Of a stretch of DNA of 64,000 nt, positions 1 to 9,258 are shown one piece after another. Below the pieces are notes generated by a model. The model saw only the letters and a list, made by a program, of their open reading frames with translations, made no database searches and was not told the DNA's origin. This DNA comes from Neptunicoccus cionae (GTDB lineage: Bacteria; Pseudomonadota; Alphaproteobacteria; Rhodobacterales; Rhodobacteraceae), in NCBI RefSeq assembly GCF_014643735.1, contig NZ_BMKA01000003.1:62001-126000 (forward strand). The letters are read 5' to 3'. The translations under genes were made by a program, and so were the position numbers. How positions within the stretch are numbered: position 1 is the stretch's first letter; every line of letters begins with the position of its first letter.

Positions 1-543
1 ATGGCCGATGACAAAGGCCTGCGGATCATGGCGGACGGACTGCATTTCACCAATGAAATCCGCTTTGATGCGGATGAGAGCCATCTCTATGCCGTGGAAA
101 CCTGCGGCATGAAGATCACCCGCTTTAAGGTGGCCGATGACGGCACGCTTAGTGGGCAGGAAACCTTTGGCCCTGAAAGCCACGACGCATTCATCGACGG
201 GATCGCCTTTGACGCCTACGGCAACCTTTGGGGCACCCATGTGATGACCGACCGCATTTTTGCGATCACCTCAGACGGCGATCTGCGCATTCTGCTGGAT
301 GACGACAAAGGCTCGGCTGAAGGGAAAGCCCTTCTGAACGCATTCGCGCAGGATAAGGTCACCCCCGAACTGCAACTGGCTTGTGGTGGCAGCATCGCCA
401 ACTGGATGGCCAGCCTGACCTTTGGCGGCCCCGATCTGACAACCGTTTACATCGGCAGCCTGCGCGCAACGACAATCCCTTACTTCAAATCCCCCGTGGC
501 CGGCCTGCCGATGATCCACTGGAACGAAAGGCACCACCCATGA
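1..543 (+). CDS. SMP-30/gluconolactonase-family protein, C-terminal part (5' end outside the window)
   Basis: The reading frame is open at base 1, so the true start lies upstream. The 180 visible residues resemble the C-terminal half of SMP-30/gluconolactonase/LRE beta-propellers: repeated strand-turn units such as DGIAFDAYGNLWGT and the late LTFGGPDLTTVYIGSL blade, ending in a conserved P-x-x-HW tail. Full family members run near 280-300 residues, so roughly a third or more is missing. These enzymes are calcium-dependent lactonases that open sugar lactones, but the substrate cannot be told from this part. The stop overlaps the start of the OsmC gene (ATGA), so the two are probably co-transcribed. 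Confidence 0.8.
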   Translation: MADDKGLRIMADGLHFTNEIRFDADESHLYAVETCGMKITRFKVADDGTLSGQETFGPESHDAFIDGIAFDAYGNLWGTHVMTDRIFAITSDGDLRILLDDDKGSAEGKALLNAFAQDKVTPELQLACGGSIANWMASLTFGGPDLTTVYIGSLRATTIPYFKSPVAGLPMIHWNERHHP

Positions 544-1040
544 CTGATACCCAAGACCAACCCCAACAAGCGCTGGTCCAGTTTGACTGCAAAGGCCACG
601 CGACCGGAAAAATGCGCAATGATCTGGAAGTGACCATGTCACAACCCTTCGCGGAAGGTCCGTTTCATATGGCCACGGATGAGGGCAGCTTTCACGGTGG
701 CGATGCCTCTGCCCCGCCGCCGCTGGCGCTGTTTGTGGGCGGATTGACGGGCTGTATCATGACCCAAATCCGCGCCTTTGCGAAACGGCTGAAGGTGACA
801 GTGAAGGATCTGGACGTGGAAACCCGCGTGGTCTGGAACTGGGAGGCAAAGGGCCGCGTTTATGAAACCGCGCCGAAGTCCTTTGAAATCGACGTGCTGA
901 TCGACAGCGATGATCCGCAGGATAAGGTGATCGAACTGATCGAAGCCGCCAAAAAGGGCTGTTTTCTGGAACAAACGCTGGGGCAACAGAACACCATACG
1001 CCACCGGATGAAAACACCCGATGGCTGGGTAGACGTATAA
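540..1040 (+). CDS. OsmC/Ohr-family protein
   Basis: This 166-residue protein starts at ATG 540 inside the stop of the preceding gene (ATGA overlap). The open frame reaches further upstream, but that part lies inside the lactonase gene. It has the OsmC fold signature: a cysteine at the start of the central helix (GGLTGCIMTQIRAFAKRL) and a second one in the C-terminal KGCFLEQTL segment. OsmC/Ohr proteins reduce organic or fatty-acid hydroperoxides through this cysteine pair. The spacing and the GLTGC context fit the general OsmC branch better than Ohr. Coupling to a lactonase gene suggests a shared transcript rather than an obvious shared pathway. Confidence 0.85.
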   Translation: MTDTQDQPQQALVQFDCKGHATGKMRNDLEVTMSQPFAEGPFHMATDEGSFHGGDASAPPPLALFVGGLTGCIMTQIRAFAKRLKVTVKDLDVETRVVWNWEAKGRVYETAPKSFEIDVLIDSDDPQDKVIELIEAAKKGCFLEQTLGQQNTIRHRMKTPDGWVDV

Positions 1041-1055
1041 TCTGACGCTATGGTG

Positions 1056-2051
1056 TCAGGGCTTGACCAGCCCTGACATCACATCCGCCGCAATCTCAAA
1101 CGAACGCAACCGTGCCTGATGGTCGTGGATCATCGCGGTCACGATCAGCTCGTCCGGTTTGTAACGCTCCAGAATGATCTGTAACTGCGAATTCACAGTT
1201 TCTGGCGCGCCCACCGCCGACACAGACAGCGCGTGCTCCACGCCCTCCATGACAGCAGGCGGGATTTGCGATTTCACGTCATTCACCGGCAGCGGCAGCT
1301 TCCCCGGTTTACCCGTACGCAACCGCGCAAACGCCAGCAGTTGAGACGACCGCAGATATTCGGCCTGCGCATCCGTGTCCGCCGCACAAACTCCCGCCGC
1401 AACAATCACGTAAGGCTCTGCCAATGTGGGGGACGGACGAAAGGAGCGCCGGTACACATCCAGCGCCTGATCCAGCATGGCTGGGGCAAAATGACTTGCA
1501 AAGGCGTAAGGTAACCCCAGCATCGCGGCCAATTGCGCACCATAAAGGCTCGACCCGAGGATATAGACCGGCACCTGCGTGCCCACCCCCGGAATGGCGC
1601 GCACAGGGGCGTTGTCCGGCATATCATCGAAATAGGCCATCAGCTCTTGCACGTCCTGCACAAAAGTATCTTCAGGTGACATGTGACGGCGCAAAGCCCG
1701 CGCCGTAGCCATATCCGTCCCCGGCGCCCGCCCAAGCCCCAGATCAATCCGCTCAGGATAAAGCGTGGCGAGCGTGCCGAACGCCTCGGCCACCATCAAA
1801 GGCGCGTGGTTGGGCAGCATGATACCCCCAGCCCCAACACGCAACGTCGAGGTCGCCCCCGCCACATGGCCAATCACAACAGCCGTCGCCGCACTGGCAA
1901 TGCCGGGCATATTGTGATGCTCCGCCAGCCAGTAACGGTAGTACCCCGCACGTTCCGCCAGTTGCGCCAGCTCAACCGTATTTTGCAAAGCCTGCCCCGT
2001 GGTCTGGCCTTCGGGAACAGGAGAAAGATCAAGTAGAGAAAAATGTTTCAT
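1056..2051 (-). CDS. LLM class flavin-dependent oxidoreductase (luciferase-like monooxygenase)
   Basis: A 331-residue protein of the bacterial luciferase-like superfamily. It opens with [12 protein letters not shown], then the hallmark [14 protein letters not shown] near residue 40 and the [20 protein letters not shown] and DLGLGRAPG segments that form the flavin pocket. This pattern matches the MsnO8/YhbW group, usually annotated as FMNH2- or F420-dependent monooxygenases of unknown substrate. It converges on the OsmC gene, with only 15 bases between their ends. No flavin reductase is encoded nearby. Confidence 0.88.
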   Translation of the reverse strand: MKHFSLLDLSPVPEGQTTGQALQNTVELAQLAERAGYYRYWLAEHHNMPGIASAATAVVIGHVAGATSTLRVGAGGIMLPNHAPLMVAEAFGTLATLYPERIDLGLGRAPGTDMATARALRRHMSPEDTFVQDVQELMAYFDDMPDNAPVRAIPGVGTQVPVYILGSSLYGAQLAAMLGLPYAFASHFAPAMLDQALDVYRRSFRPSPTLAEPYVIVAAGVCAADTDAQAEYLRSSQLLAFARLRTGKPGKLPLPVNDVKSQIPPAVMEGVEHALSVSAVGAPETVNSQLQIILERYKPDELIVTAMIHDHQARLRSFEIAADVMSGLVKP

Positions 2052-2662
2052 ATTAGCCTATGTAAGCATGGGTTTCAGTTCCCCAAGGGGATTGCTGACA
2101 GATCAACCGGAGTTTGTGGCGGAGTACAAGGGGAACGGTGGGTCGTTTGGTGGGGGTGACCAGACTGCGCGGTACCTAGGCACGGACAAAGCATCGCGGA
2201 ATTGAATAGACGGCGGGGTGCTTTCAGGAGATCGAAGTTTGACTGGCGACGGGCCTTCAGCACTCCAAATGCTCTGGGTTGCACCAAAATTTTCACTCCC
2301 TTCTGGTCGAACAAATCACGTACATAACAAGAAAACCATTTAAGCGTCGAAAAACTTGTTTAAAATAACAAATTGTAGTATATCTCTAACTATATCATAT
2401 ACTTGAAGAGTAAAATTCCGGACTTTACCTAGGAACAAATACAGAATTTAACGTGAACATCCGAGCGAATTGAGAACGACATATAATCCACGCGCACTCC
2501 CCCTCTGTTTTCGATCATAAAACCAAGATGAGGAGTTCCCAACGCCACCGTCTGAACGAAAAGCGATCAAACCCGTGGCGAATGGTAACGCAGCGCGAAA
2601 CCGTTCAAATCTAGTGATTGGTTAAGTGTTCTGAAACTTGGAACGTATCCAATGTTTTCAAA
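2052..2662. other. AT-rich intergenic gap without a supported gene
   Basis: About 610 bases between the luciferase-like gene and tRNA-Leu. The section around 2330-2480 is clearly AT-richer than its surroundings, with runs such as AAAATAACAAATTG. The open frames present (for example 79 codons on the minus strand at 2075-2314) show no recognisable domain, convincing ribosome site or codon bias. I saw no transposase remnant, no integrase and no direct repeat of the tRNA 3' end. Confidence 0.5.
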
Positions 2663-2747
2663 TGGTACCCGAGGCCGGACTCGAACCGGCAAACCTTGCG
2701 GCGGGGGATTTTGAATCCCCTGCGTCTACCAATTCCGCCACTCGGGC
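2663..2747 (-). tRNA. tRNA-Leu, anticodon CAA
   Basis: The minus strand folds as an 85-base tRNA with an encoded CCA end. The acceptor stem GCCCGAG pairs with CTCGGGT. The anticodon stem GGGGA/TCCCC closes the loop TTCAAAA, which places CAA at positions 34-36 (plus-strand bases 2711-2713). The T arm is CCGGTTCGAGTCCGG. The long variable arm is as expected for leucine. The gene reads UUG codons. Confidence 0.97.
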
Positions 2748-2812
2748 AACGCTTGGGTGATTTAGCGGTCCGGCTTACTCGCGTCAACGGGAAAAATCGG
2801 GTTTTTTCAATG

Positions 2813-3667
2813 TTACAGCGAACTTGCTCCGAAGGTGTCGCATTGCTGGATGTCGGCGGTCTCAAATCCTCTCTGGAACCAGTTTTGGCGCTGGGCGGAG
2901 GTGCCGTGGGTAAAGCTGTGGGGATTGGGGCGCTGGCCTGCGTTGCGTTGCAGGGTGTCGTCGCCGATCTGACGGGCAGCGTTCAGCGCTTCGTCAAAAT
3001 CGCCCCGTTCCAGCGTGCCAAGACGGTCCTGCGCATAACGCGCCCAGATGCCGGAAAAACAGTCCGCTTGCAGTTCGATCATCACCGAAACGCGGTTGCT
3101 TTCAGCCTGCCCCATGCGGGACCGCGCCTTATTGGCTTGCGCCAATATGCCAAGTTCGTTTTGCACATGATGGGCAATTTCATGGGCCACAACATAGGCC
3201 GCCGCAAAATCCCCTGACGCGCCAAGCCTGCGGGACAGTGTGGTGAAGAAATCCGTGTCGAGATAGGCCTTGCGATCGGTCGGGCAATAAAACGGACCAG
3301 AGGCACCGTTGGCCCCGCCGCAAGGAGACTGGGTTGCGCCCTTGAACAGCACCATTGTTGCGGGGCGGTAGGTGGCGTTCAACTGTTGTTCGAATATTTC
3401 AGCCCAGACGGTTTCCGTGTCAGCCAGCGTGACAGACACGAACTGCGCCGCCTGTTCGTCCTCGGGCGTCAGTTCCACCGTGCGGTTGCTGGTGACCTGA
3501 CTGCCGCCGAGATTCAGGAACGGCGTCACATCCACCCCTAGGAAATAGCCAATAGCCAGCACGGCGATCAGGCCAAAGCCCCCAATTCCCCCGGCAGCGC
3601 GCACGCCCCCGCCCGAGCGGCGGCGATCCTCGATATTTCGGCTCCCCTGACGGCCTCTCCATTTCAT
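2813..3667 (-). CDS. Neutral zinc metallopeptidase (YpfJ/KPN_02809 family)
   Basis: A 284-residue protein with a basic, glycine-rich N terminus, one membrane segment near residues 30-45 (GFGLIAVLAIGYFLG) and an extracytoplasmic catalytic domain. The zinc-binding HEIAHH lies at about 162-167 and a third ligand probably comes from E198 in ELQADCFSG. The cysteine-bearing CGGANGASGPFYCP segment before the active site is typical of this family (Pfam Zn_peptidase_2). The substrate is unknown. It is transcribed away from the YqaA-like/dsbB pair and ends just upstream of the tRNA. Confidence 0.9.
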   Translation of the reverse strand: MKWRGRQGSRNIEDRRRSGGGVRAAGGIGGFGLIAVLAIGYFLGVDVTPFLNLGGSQVTSNRTVELTPEDEQAAQFVSVTLADTETVWAEIFEQQLNATYRPATMVLFKGATQSPCGGANGASGPFYCPTDRKAYLDTDFFTTLSRRLGASGDFAAAYVVAHEIAHHVQNELGILAQANKARSRMGQAESNRVSVMIELQADCFSGIWARYAQDRLGTLERGDFDEALNAARQIGDDTLQRNAGQRPNPHSFTHGTSAQRQNWFQRGFETADIQQCDTFGASSL

Positions 3668-3753
3668 CGTGCTACTCCCGAAAATGTGATTTTAATTGAA
3701 ACTAGTGCGGCCGCAGAAAGGCGCAAGGCTTGACCCGTCTGATCCAACGGGGC

Positions 3754-4362
3754 ATGAGAAACAAAAAACGAGAGGCGCGCGCAGTGTTACGCAGATTTTA
3801 CGAGTGGATCCTGTCCCTCGCCCAGTCCCGCTGGGCTGTGGCGGCGTTGACGATTATTGCGTTTCTGGAAAGTTCGGTCTTTCCGATCCCGCCGGATGTT
3901 CTGCTGATCCCGCTGATCCTTGCTGCGCCGACCAGAGCATTCCCATTGGCGCTGATTTGTACCGTTTCTTCCGTGCTGGGTGGCGCGTTCGGCTATTATA
4001 TCGGCGCGGAACTGTTTGACGCCATCGGGCGCCCGATCCTTGACTTTTACCACAAAGCCGATGCGTTTGAGGTGTTCAAGGTCCGGTTTAATGAACAGGG
4101 CCACTGGGCGGTGCTTTTCGCGGGGATTACACCGTTTCCGTATAAGGTTATCACCATCACCTCGGGGGCGACCGACCTGCCCTTCTGGTCCTTCATGTTC
4201 TGGTCCCTGATCGCACGCGGCCTGCGGTTCTTCATTGTGGCGACGCTTTTGTGGCACTTCGGCGCACCTATCAGGGATTTCATTGAACGCCGCCTTGCCT
4301 TGGTGTTCACTGTGTTCCTGATACTCCTTGTGGCTGGATTCTGGGCGGTTAAATACTTCTGA
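3754..4362 (+). CDS. YqaA/DedA-like VTT-domain inner-membrane protein
   Basis: A polytopic membrane protein of about 202 residues with an early FLESSVFPIPPDVLLIPLIL segment, GGAFGYYIGAELFD, then GITPFPYKVITITSGA. These are marks of the SNARE-associated/VTT (DedA) superfamily, closest to the YqaA subgroup. DedA proteins include flippases for undecaprenyl phosphate and phospholipids, but the YqaA role is not settled. I chose ATG 3754; a TTG at 3730 and a GTG at 3784 are alternatives, and no strong ribosome site decides. The stop overlaps the dsbB start (TGATG), so the pair is translationally coupled. Confidence 0.85.
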   Translation: MRNKKREARAVLRRFYEWILSLAQSRWAVAALTIIAFLESSVFPIPPDVLLIPLILAAPTRAFPLALICTVSSVLGGAFGYYIGAELFDAIGRPILDFYHKADAFEVFKVRFNEQGHWAVLFAGITPFPYKVITITSGATDLPFWSFMFWSLIARGLRFFIVATLLWHFGAPIRDFIERRLALVFTVFLILLVAGFWAVKYF

Positions 4363-4826
4363 TGCAACAGAGACTTATACTACTGGCAGCGCTTGGTTCG
4401 GCGCTTATGCTTGCGACGGCTTTCGGATTCCAGCACATCGGCGATATGGCGCCCTGCAAGCTGTGCCTGTACCAACGCTGGCCCCATGCCGTGGCTGTTC
4501 TGATCGGTCTGGTAGCGGCCCTGTTTCCCCATCGCCTGCTCGCATTGCTTGGTGCCGCGGCGGCCTTTACCACCTCTGCAATCGGGCTGTATCACGCCGG
4601 AGTGGAGTGGAAATGGTGGGAAGGTCCGACGACCTGCACCTCCGGTTCTGTCGGGGATCTTGCCGTAAAAGACTTGCTGAACCAGATTTTGGAGGCGCCA
4701 ATGGTGCGCTGTGATGAAATCCCGTGGGAGCTGTTCGGCTTGTCCATGGCGGGCTGGAACGGCGTTATCTCGCTTGGCCTGACACTGATCTGGCTGGCAG
4801 CGGCCTTTCAGGGCAAGCGCCGCTAG
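4362..4826 (+). CDS. dsbB: Disulfide bond formation protein B (DsbB)
   Basis: A 154-residue protein with four membrane segments. The first periplasmic pair is C32-K-L-C35 in APCKLCLYQRWP, the quinone-linked CxxC of DsbB. The second periplasmic loop carries C92 (PTTCTSGS) and C117 (MVRCDEIPW). DsbB reoxidises DsbA and passes the electrons to quinone. The start ATG overlaps the stop of the YqaA-like gene. It converges with the HNH gene, 6 bases away. Confidence 0.93.
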   Translation: MQQRLILLAALGSALMLATAFGFQHIGDMAPCKLCLYQRWPHAVAVLIGLVAALFPHRLLALLGAAAAFTTSAIGLYHAGVEWKWWEGPTTCTSGSVGDLAVKDLLNQILEAPMVRCDEIPWELFGLSMAGWNGVISLGLTLIWLAAAFQGKRR

Positions 4827-4832
4827 GCGCGA

Positions 4833-5417
4833 TCACGCTTCCAGTTCGGCATCCCAGTACAAGAAATCCATCCAGCTATCGTGCAAGTGGTTCGGGGGAA
4901 ACTTGCGGCCAGCGTTCAGCAACTGGTTGGCCGATGGCTGCATCGGGGTGCGCCGCAGCTTCATACTGGCCTGTCGCAGCGACCGCGCGCCTTTACGCAG
5001 GTTGCACGGACCGCAGGATGCCACCACATTCTGCCATGTCGTCTTACCGCCACGGGACCGCGGCACCACGTGATCAAAGGTCATATCCCCGCGCGAGCCG
5101 CAATACTGGCAGGTAAACTCATCCCGCAGGAAAAGGTTGAAACGGGTAAACGCGGTGGTTTGGGCCGGTTTGACGTAATCCTTCAGCACAATCACCGATG
5201 GGATACGGATTTCGACCGACGGGGAGTGAACCGTCCGTTCATACTCCGCAACGATGGTTACGCGATCCAGATATGCCGCTTTCACGGCCTCCTGCCAGCG
5301 CCAGATAGATAGTGGAAAATAGCTGAGCGGCCTGAAATCTGCATTCAGGACCAGCGCGGGATTTTCCCGCAGGCCAGCCGGATTTCGGATAAACTCTTGT
5401 GTAAACTCGGAAGTCAT
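4833..5417 (-). CDS. HNH endonuclease-family protein
   Basis: From ATG 5417 the protein has 194 residues. The zinc-stabilised HNH fold shows C103-x-x-C106, D115-H116 in MTFDHVVPRSRGG, and C135-x-x-C138 in ASCGPCNLRKG. The conserved N-terminal ALVLNADFRPLSYFPLSIW module is shared by a large family of chromosomal HNH proteins in alphaproteobacteria. These are not linked to a known restriction system, and none is encoded beside it. A longer frame to 5456 exists; the internal ATG gives the usual family start. Confidence 0.87.
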   Translation of the reverse strand: MTSEFTQEFIRNPAGLRENPALVLNADFRPLSYFPLSIWRWQEAVKAAYLDRVTIVAEYERTVHSPSVEIRIPSVIVLKDYVKPAQTTAFTRFNLFLRDEFTCQYCGSRGDMTFDHVVPRSRGGKTTWQNVVASCGPCNLRKGARSLRQASMKLRRTPMQPSANQLLNAGRKFPPNHLHDSWMDFLYWDAELEA

Positions 5418-5563
5418 AAGCGTCACGCATCCCTGCTCTGTTGCGTTGGTTGGCATCAGAGCGGGGCATCCCGCCCGTCACCGTAAGGAAAACTATATAT
5501 AGATGGTTCCCTAGAACAACCCTCTATATTGAGCAGGTAACAGGCTTATGACGGGTTAAAGGA

Positions 5564-6166
5564 TCAGGTTTTATCTTCTTCCGTGCTGTGCCGCGCGAAC
5601 AGTGGCCCTTGCACGATGAAGAAAACGAACACCAGCGCGGTCAGACCGAAAGTCTTGAAATTCACCCAAGCATCTGTGGACATCAACCGCCAGACCAGCT
5701 CATTCGCGAGCGCCAGTGCCAGAAAAAAGGCACACACCCGCTTGGTCAGGATCATCCAACCTTCATGGGTCATCGGCACCATTTCATCCATGACAGATCG
5801 CAGATAAGACTTGCCCTGCAGTAGGCCGATCCCCAGCAATCCGCCGAACAGTACATAGATAATCGTCGGCTTCATCTTGAAGAAACGGTCGTCGTTGAAC
5901 CAGATCGACATGCCACCGAAAACCACAACCAGAACGGCTGTCATCAGTTGCATACGTGACAGCTTACCCGTGAGCCACCACAGCAATCCGGTCGACAGCA
6001 AAAGCACCGGAATAAACGCGGCTGTGGCCACGATGAACCCTTCATAGCTTTGGCCGAACAGATCAAATTCCCGATCCTTCATCCGCGTATAGGCGACAAA
6101 GAACAGGACAACAGGCCCAAGCTCCAGCCCGAGTTTCAGCATCGGGTTGACTGACTTCTCACTCAT
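5564..6166 (-). CDS. yciB: Inner membrane septation protein YciB/IspZ
   Basis: A 200-residue polytopic protein with the YciB signature: GLELGPVVLFFVAY at the N terminus, FKMKPTIIYVLFGGLLGIGL in the middle and ANELVWRLMSTDAWVNFKTFG toward the C terminus. YciB interacts with cell elongation and division proteins and affects envelope integrity; its biochemical role is unsettled. It ends with a short acidic tail. The DMT transporter gene lies 34 bases upstream on the same strand, so the two may share a transcript. Confidence 0.92.
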   Translation of the reverse strand: MSEKSVNPMLKLGLELGPVVLFFVAYTRMKDREFDLFGQSYEGFIVATAAFIPVLLLSTGLLWWLTGKLSRMQLMTAVLVVVFGGMSIWFNDDRFFKMKPTIIYVLFGGLLGIGLLQGKSYLRSVMDEMVPMTHEGWMILTKRVCAFFLALALANELVWRLMSTDAWVNFKTFGLTALVFVFFIVQGPLFARHSTEEDKT

Positions 6167-6200
6167 AAAATTTTGCCTCTAAGCTACCGTTTCTTGTGAT

Positions 6201-7115
6201 TTAGCCGCTAAACTCTACCAAAACCGCGCCGCCTGCAATGGCAACCATCAGCGCTGCGCGCAAAAGACCGACTTTCTCATGTAGGAACAGCCAGCCGATC
6301 AGCGCGGCAAACACCACAGAGGTTTCCCGCAGCACCGCAACCTCTCCGACTTTGTCGAGCCGCGTTGCAAACATGATGGAGCCAAAACTCGCAAAGGCAA
6401 CCAACCCGCCAATGATACCCCGCCCCGCCATAGACCGCACCGAAGGCTGGACAGTCATCCTACGATAGCGGTAGAGCGCGATCCACGGGAACACCAGCCC
6501 GTCCAGAAAGAACAGCCAGAAGATAAAGGTGAACGGATTGACTGTGGCGCGCACCCCGTAGGCATCCCAAGTGGTATATGCGGCCACGCCAAAGCCTGTC
6601 AGCACCGCAAAAAACAGCCCCATGCCCATCGTGCGCCGGTCAATCCCGCCTTGCATCAGGTTGATCCCCGCCAACAGGAAAATGGCCGAGGACAGCAGCA
6701 GAACACCCGACCACTGCACCAGATTATAGCTCTCTTGAAACTTGTGCTGGAACACGATCCCCACAAACAGCATCGTCACCAGCGGCCCCATGCCCCGTAC
6801 AACCGGATACACAACCGTATAGCTGCCCCGCGCATAAGCCATAGCCTGAAAGAACTTATACACTAGATGGATACCCATCGCCCCGAACAGCAAAGGCCAC
6901 AGATGTGGTTCCGGCCAGGGCACCAGAAACAGGATCACCGGCAATGCCATCAGGCTGTAGCTTACATCAATCGCGCCGCGTGCCAGCCAGGGATCAAGCT
7001 TTCCCTTTTGCAACGCGCCAAAGACCGCGTGCAACATGGCCGCCAGTATCGCCAGCGCCAGTGCAAGATTGCGCCCTGTCTGGGTTCCGTCTACTTCTAA
7101 TAACCATTCGGCCAT
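6201..7115 (-). CDS. EamA/DMT-family transporter
   Basis: A 304-residue protein with about ten hydrophobic segments in two EamA halves. Typical elements are YKFFQAMAYARGSYTVVYPVVRGMGPLVTMLF in the first half and LRETSVVFAALIGWLFLHEKVGLLRAALMVAIAGG in the second. DMT transporters export metabolites such as amino acids; the substrate cannot be assigned. Its start codon lies only 27 bases from that of the divergent MgtC gene, so their promoters must overlap or lie inside each other's 5' regions. Confidence 0.87.
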   Translation of the reverse strand: MAEWLLEVDGTQTGRNLALALAILAAMLHAVFGALQKGKLDPWLARGAIDVSYSLMALPVILFLVPWPEPHLWPLLFGAMGIHLVYKFFQAMAYARGSYTVVYPVVRGMGPLVTMLFVGIVFQHKFQESYNLVQWSGVLLLSSAIFLLAGINLMQGGIDRRTMGMGLFFAVLTGFGVAAYTTWDAYGVRATVNPFTFIFWLFFLDGLVFPWIALYRYRRMTVQPSVRSMAGRGIIGGLVAFASFGSIMFATRLDKVGEVAVLRETSVVFAALIGWLFLHEKVGLLRAALMVAIAGGAVLVEFSG

Positions 7116-7142
7116 ATCCGGCCCCCGATTGCAGGATTTAAT

Positions 7143-7664
7143 ATGTATTCAGCTCTTGTCGACGAGTTTCAGATCAACGGTTCGGTTGTACCGCTCGGTA
7201 TCGTCATTTTCCGTATGTTTGCGGCAACCTTAATGGGTGGTATTATCGGTTGGGAGCGGGAACACAACGCCCGCGCTGCCGGATTGCGCACCCATATGAT
7301 GATTTCCGTTGCGTCCTGTCTGTTTGCGATTGTGGCGCTGGACCTGATCGCACTGGATACCGAAGATCAGGACCGGATCAAAGCCGACCCGATCAAGCTG
7401 ATCAGCGCGATTACATCCGGCGTGGCGTTTCTGGCCGCTGGTTCGATTATCATATCAGGGGGCAAGGTCCACGGGCTGACCACAGGGGCAAGCATGTGGC
7501 TGGTCGGTGCTGTCGGGCTTAGCTGTGGCACCGGACGCATTCCACTGGCACTGGTCGCAACTGTAATCGCCCTGATCATCCTTTGGATTGTGAACCGTGT
7601 GGCGGCACGCCCGAAAAAGGACCTCGAAGAGAAAAAAGAAGACGAGGATGTAGAGCCGGTCTAG
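7143..7664 (+). CDS. MgtC/SapB-family membrane protein
   Basis: A 173-residue membrane protein containing the MgtC signature FAATLMGGIIGWEREHNARAAGLRTHM near the N terminus, followed by TSGVAFLAAGSIIISGGKVHGLTTGASMWLVGAVGL. The C-terminal tail is short, charged and rich in K, E and D (DLEEKKEDEDVE), unlike the ACT-like cytoplasmic domain of Salmonella MgtC. The family is tied to magnesium limitation and F-type ATPase regulation. It is divergent from the DMT gene and converges on ftsY. Confidence 0.9.
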   Translation: MYSALVDEFQINGSVVPLGIVIFRMFAATLMGGIIGWEREHNARAAGLRTHMMISVASCLFAIVALDLIALDTEDQDRIKADPIKLISAITSGVAFLAAGSIIISGGKVHGLTTGASMWLVGAVGLSCGTGRIPLALVATVIALIILWIVNRVAARPKKDLEEKKEDEDVEPV

Positions 7665-7686
7665 CGCGCGACAAAGGGCCTGCGCA

Positions 7687-9132
7687 CTATTCCAGTCCTG
7701 TCAAGGCGCGGGCAAATTCTTCGGGATCAAAGGGCGCCAGATCGTCGATCTGTTCCCCCAGCCCGATGGCGTGGATCGGCAGGCCGAACCGGTCCGCCAG
7801 TGCGACCAGAACGCCGCCTTTGGCCGTTCCGTCCAGCTTGGTCATCACCAGCCCCGAAACATCCGCGATCTTCTGGAAAATCTCCACCTGTGACAGCGCG
7901 TTCTGACCCGTAGTCGCATCCAGTACCAACAGTGTGTTGTGGGGCGCTTCGGGATCCTTTTTACGGATCACCCGCACGATCTTGGCCAGTTCTTCCATCA
8001 AGTCCTGACGGTTCTGCAACCGCCCCGCCGTGTCGATCATCAACAGGTCGGCCCCGTCTTCTTCCGCCTTAGTCATAGCATCAAACGCCAGCGACGCCGG
8101 ATCGGACCCTTCGGGCGCTGTCAGCACCGGCACGCCGGCCCGCTCCCCCCAGACTTGCAATTGTTCCACGGCGGCAGCGCGGAATGTATCGCCTGCTGCA
8201 ATCACAACAGTCTTGCCCGCTGCCTTGAATTGGCTGGCCAGCTTGCCGATGGTTGTCGTCTTGCCAGAACCGTTCACCCCGACCACCAGAACCACCTGCG
8301 GGCGTTTCGCATAGAGCGGCATCGGACGGGCAACAGGTTCCATAATCCGCGTCACTTCACTGGCCAACAGCGATTTCAATTCAGCGGTAGACAGCTTCTT
8401 GCCCATACGTCCTTCGGCCAGATTGGCAGAGACCCGCATCGCGGTTTCAACGCCCATATCGGCAGTGATTAGCAAATCCTCGATGCTTTCCAGCATGGCA
8501 TCGTCAAGCGCACGGCGCACAACAGTTTTGTCCGCAGTACGTCCACCAAACAAACGCCCCAGAAGTCCCGGCTTGGCGGCTTCGGCCTCTTGGGCCGCCT
8601 TTGCAGCCTCTGCCTCTGCTGCAGCCTGACGGGCGGACTCTGCTTCGGCTGCGGCTTGTTCGGCCCGCTTGCGCTCCTCGGCCTCGGCTGCCTCTTCGCG
8701 GCGGGCTTGTTCTTCGGCCTCAATCCGCGCCAGTCGCGCAGCCTCGGTTGCTTCGGCAGCTTTGCGTGCGGTTTCTTCGGCCTCGCGCTCTGCTTTGGCA
8801 CGGCTCTCAGCGTCAAGACGCGCGGTTTCCTGCGCCTCCGCCTCAAGCTGTTCTGCATGACGTCGCGCCGCCTCTTCCCGCTCGGCCTTGGCCGCGTCTG
8901 CCGCAGCTTGCGCTTCTCGCGCAGCCGCTTCCTGTTCCGCCAGTTCCCGCGCAGCAGCCGCTTGGGCCTCTTGCGCTTGGCGTGCGGCGGTGGCTTCGGC
9001 CTGACGGGCCAGTTCCGCTTCACCGGCCTCTGCTTCGGCTGTGCCGCCATCCTCTACAATCGCGTCAAGCCCCTCTTCGATCTTGGAAGAAGAGTTGAAC
9101 ATGCGGTCTTTGAGTTTCTTGAAAAAGGACAT
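7687..9132 (-). CDS. ftsY: Signal recognition particle receptor FtsY
   Basis: A 481-residue SRP receptor. Residues about 25-190 form a long A domain very rich in Ala, Glu, Gln and Arg, likely coiled coil. The NG domain follows: the P-loop GVNGSGKTTTIGKLA, DTFRAAAVEQL, DTAGRLQNR, TKLDGTAKGG and the C-terminal IGLGEQIDDLAPFDPEEFA. It docks ribosome-SRP complexes at the Sec translocon. The A domain composition is normal for alphaproteobacterial FtsY and explains the long antisense open frames across 8469-9098. Confidence 0.97.
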   Translation of the reverse strand: MSFFKKLKDRMFNSSSKIEEGLDAIVEDGGTAEAEAGEAELARQAEATAARQAQEAQAAAARELAEQEAAAREAQAAADAAKAEREEAARRHAEQLEAEAQETARLDAESRAKAEREAEETARKAAEATEAARLARIEAEEQARREEAAEAEERKRAEQAAAEAESARQAAAEAEAAKAAQEAEAAKPGLLGRLFGGRTADKTVVRRALDDAMLESIEDLLITADMGVETAMRVSANLAEGRMGKKLSTAELKSLLASEVTRIMEPVARPMPLYAKRPQVVLVVGVNGSGKTTTIGKLASQFKAAGKTVVIAAGDTFRAAAVEQLQVWGERAGVPVLTAPEGSDPASLAFDAMTKAEEDGADLLMIDTAGRLQNRQDLMEELAKIVRVIRKKDPEAPHNTLLVLDATTGQNALSQVEIFQKIADVSGLVMTKLDGTAKGGVLVALADRFGLPIHAIGLGEQIDDLAPFDPEEFARALTGLE

Positions 9133-9258
9133 ATGACGGTTGCTCTTATAGAAGTGATTTCACATGCAGGATGCTCTATTGCACCTAACCTCCGACAGAG
9201 GATTTTTAAAGCCCGATTTTAGCGTGCCCTGCCCGTCCGTTGCGATATATCCCCCATT

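Noticed and set aside
2075-2314. A 79-codon minus-strand frame in the AT-rich gap
   Set aside because: No ribosome site, no recognisable domain and uneven composition; kept as gap, not gene.
4833-5417. Treating the HNH protein as part of a restriction or mobile system
   Set aside because: No methylase, integrase, intron or phage gene is near, and this HNH family is a stable chromosomal one in alphaproteobacteria.
8469-9222. Long low-complexity frames on both strands in the first third of ftsY
   Set aside because: They reflect the Ala/Glu-rich A domain of FtsY read in other frames, not repeats or extra genes.
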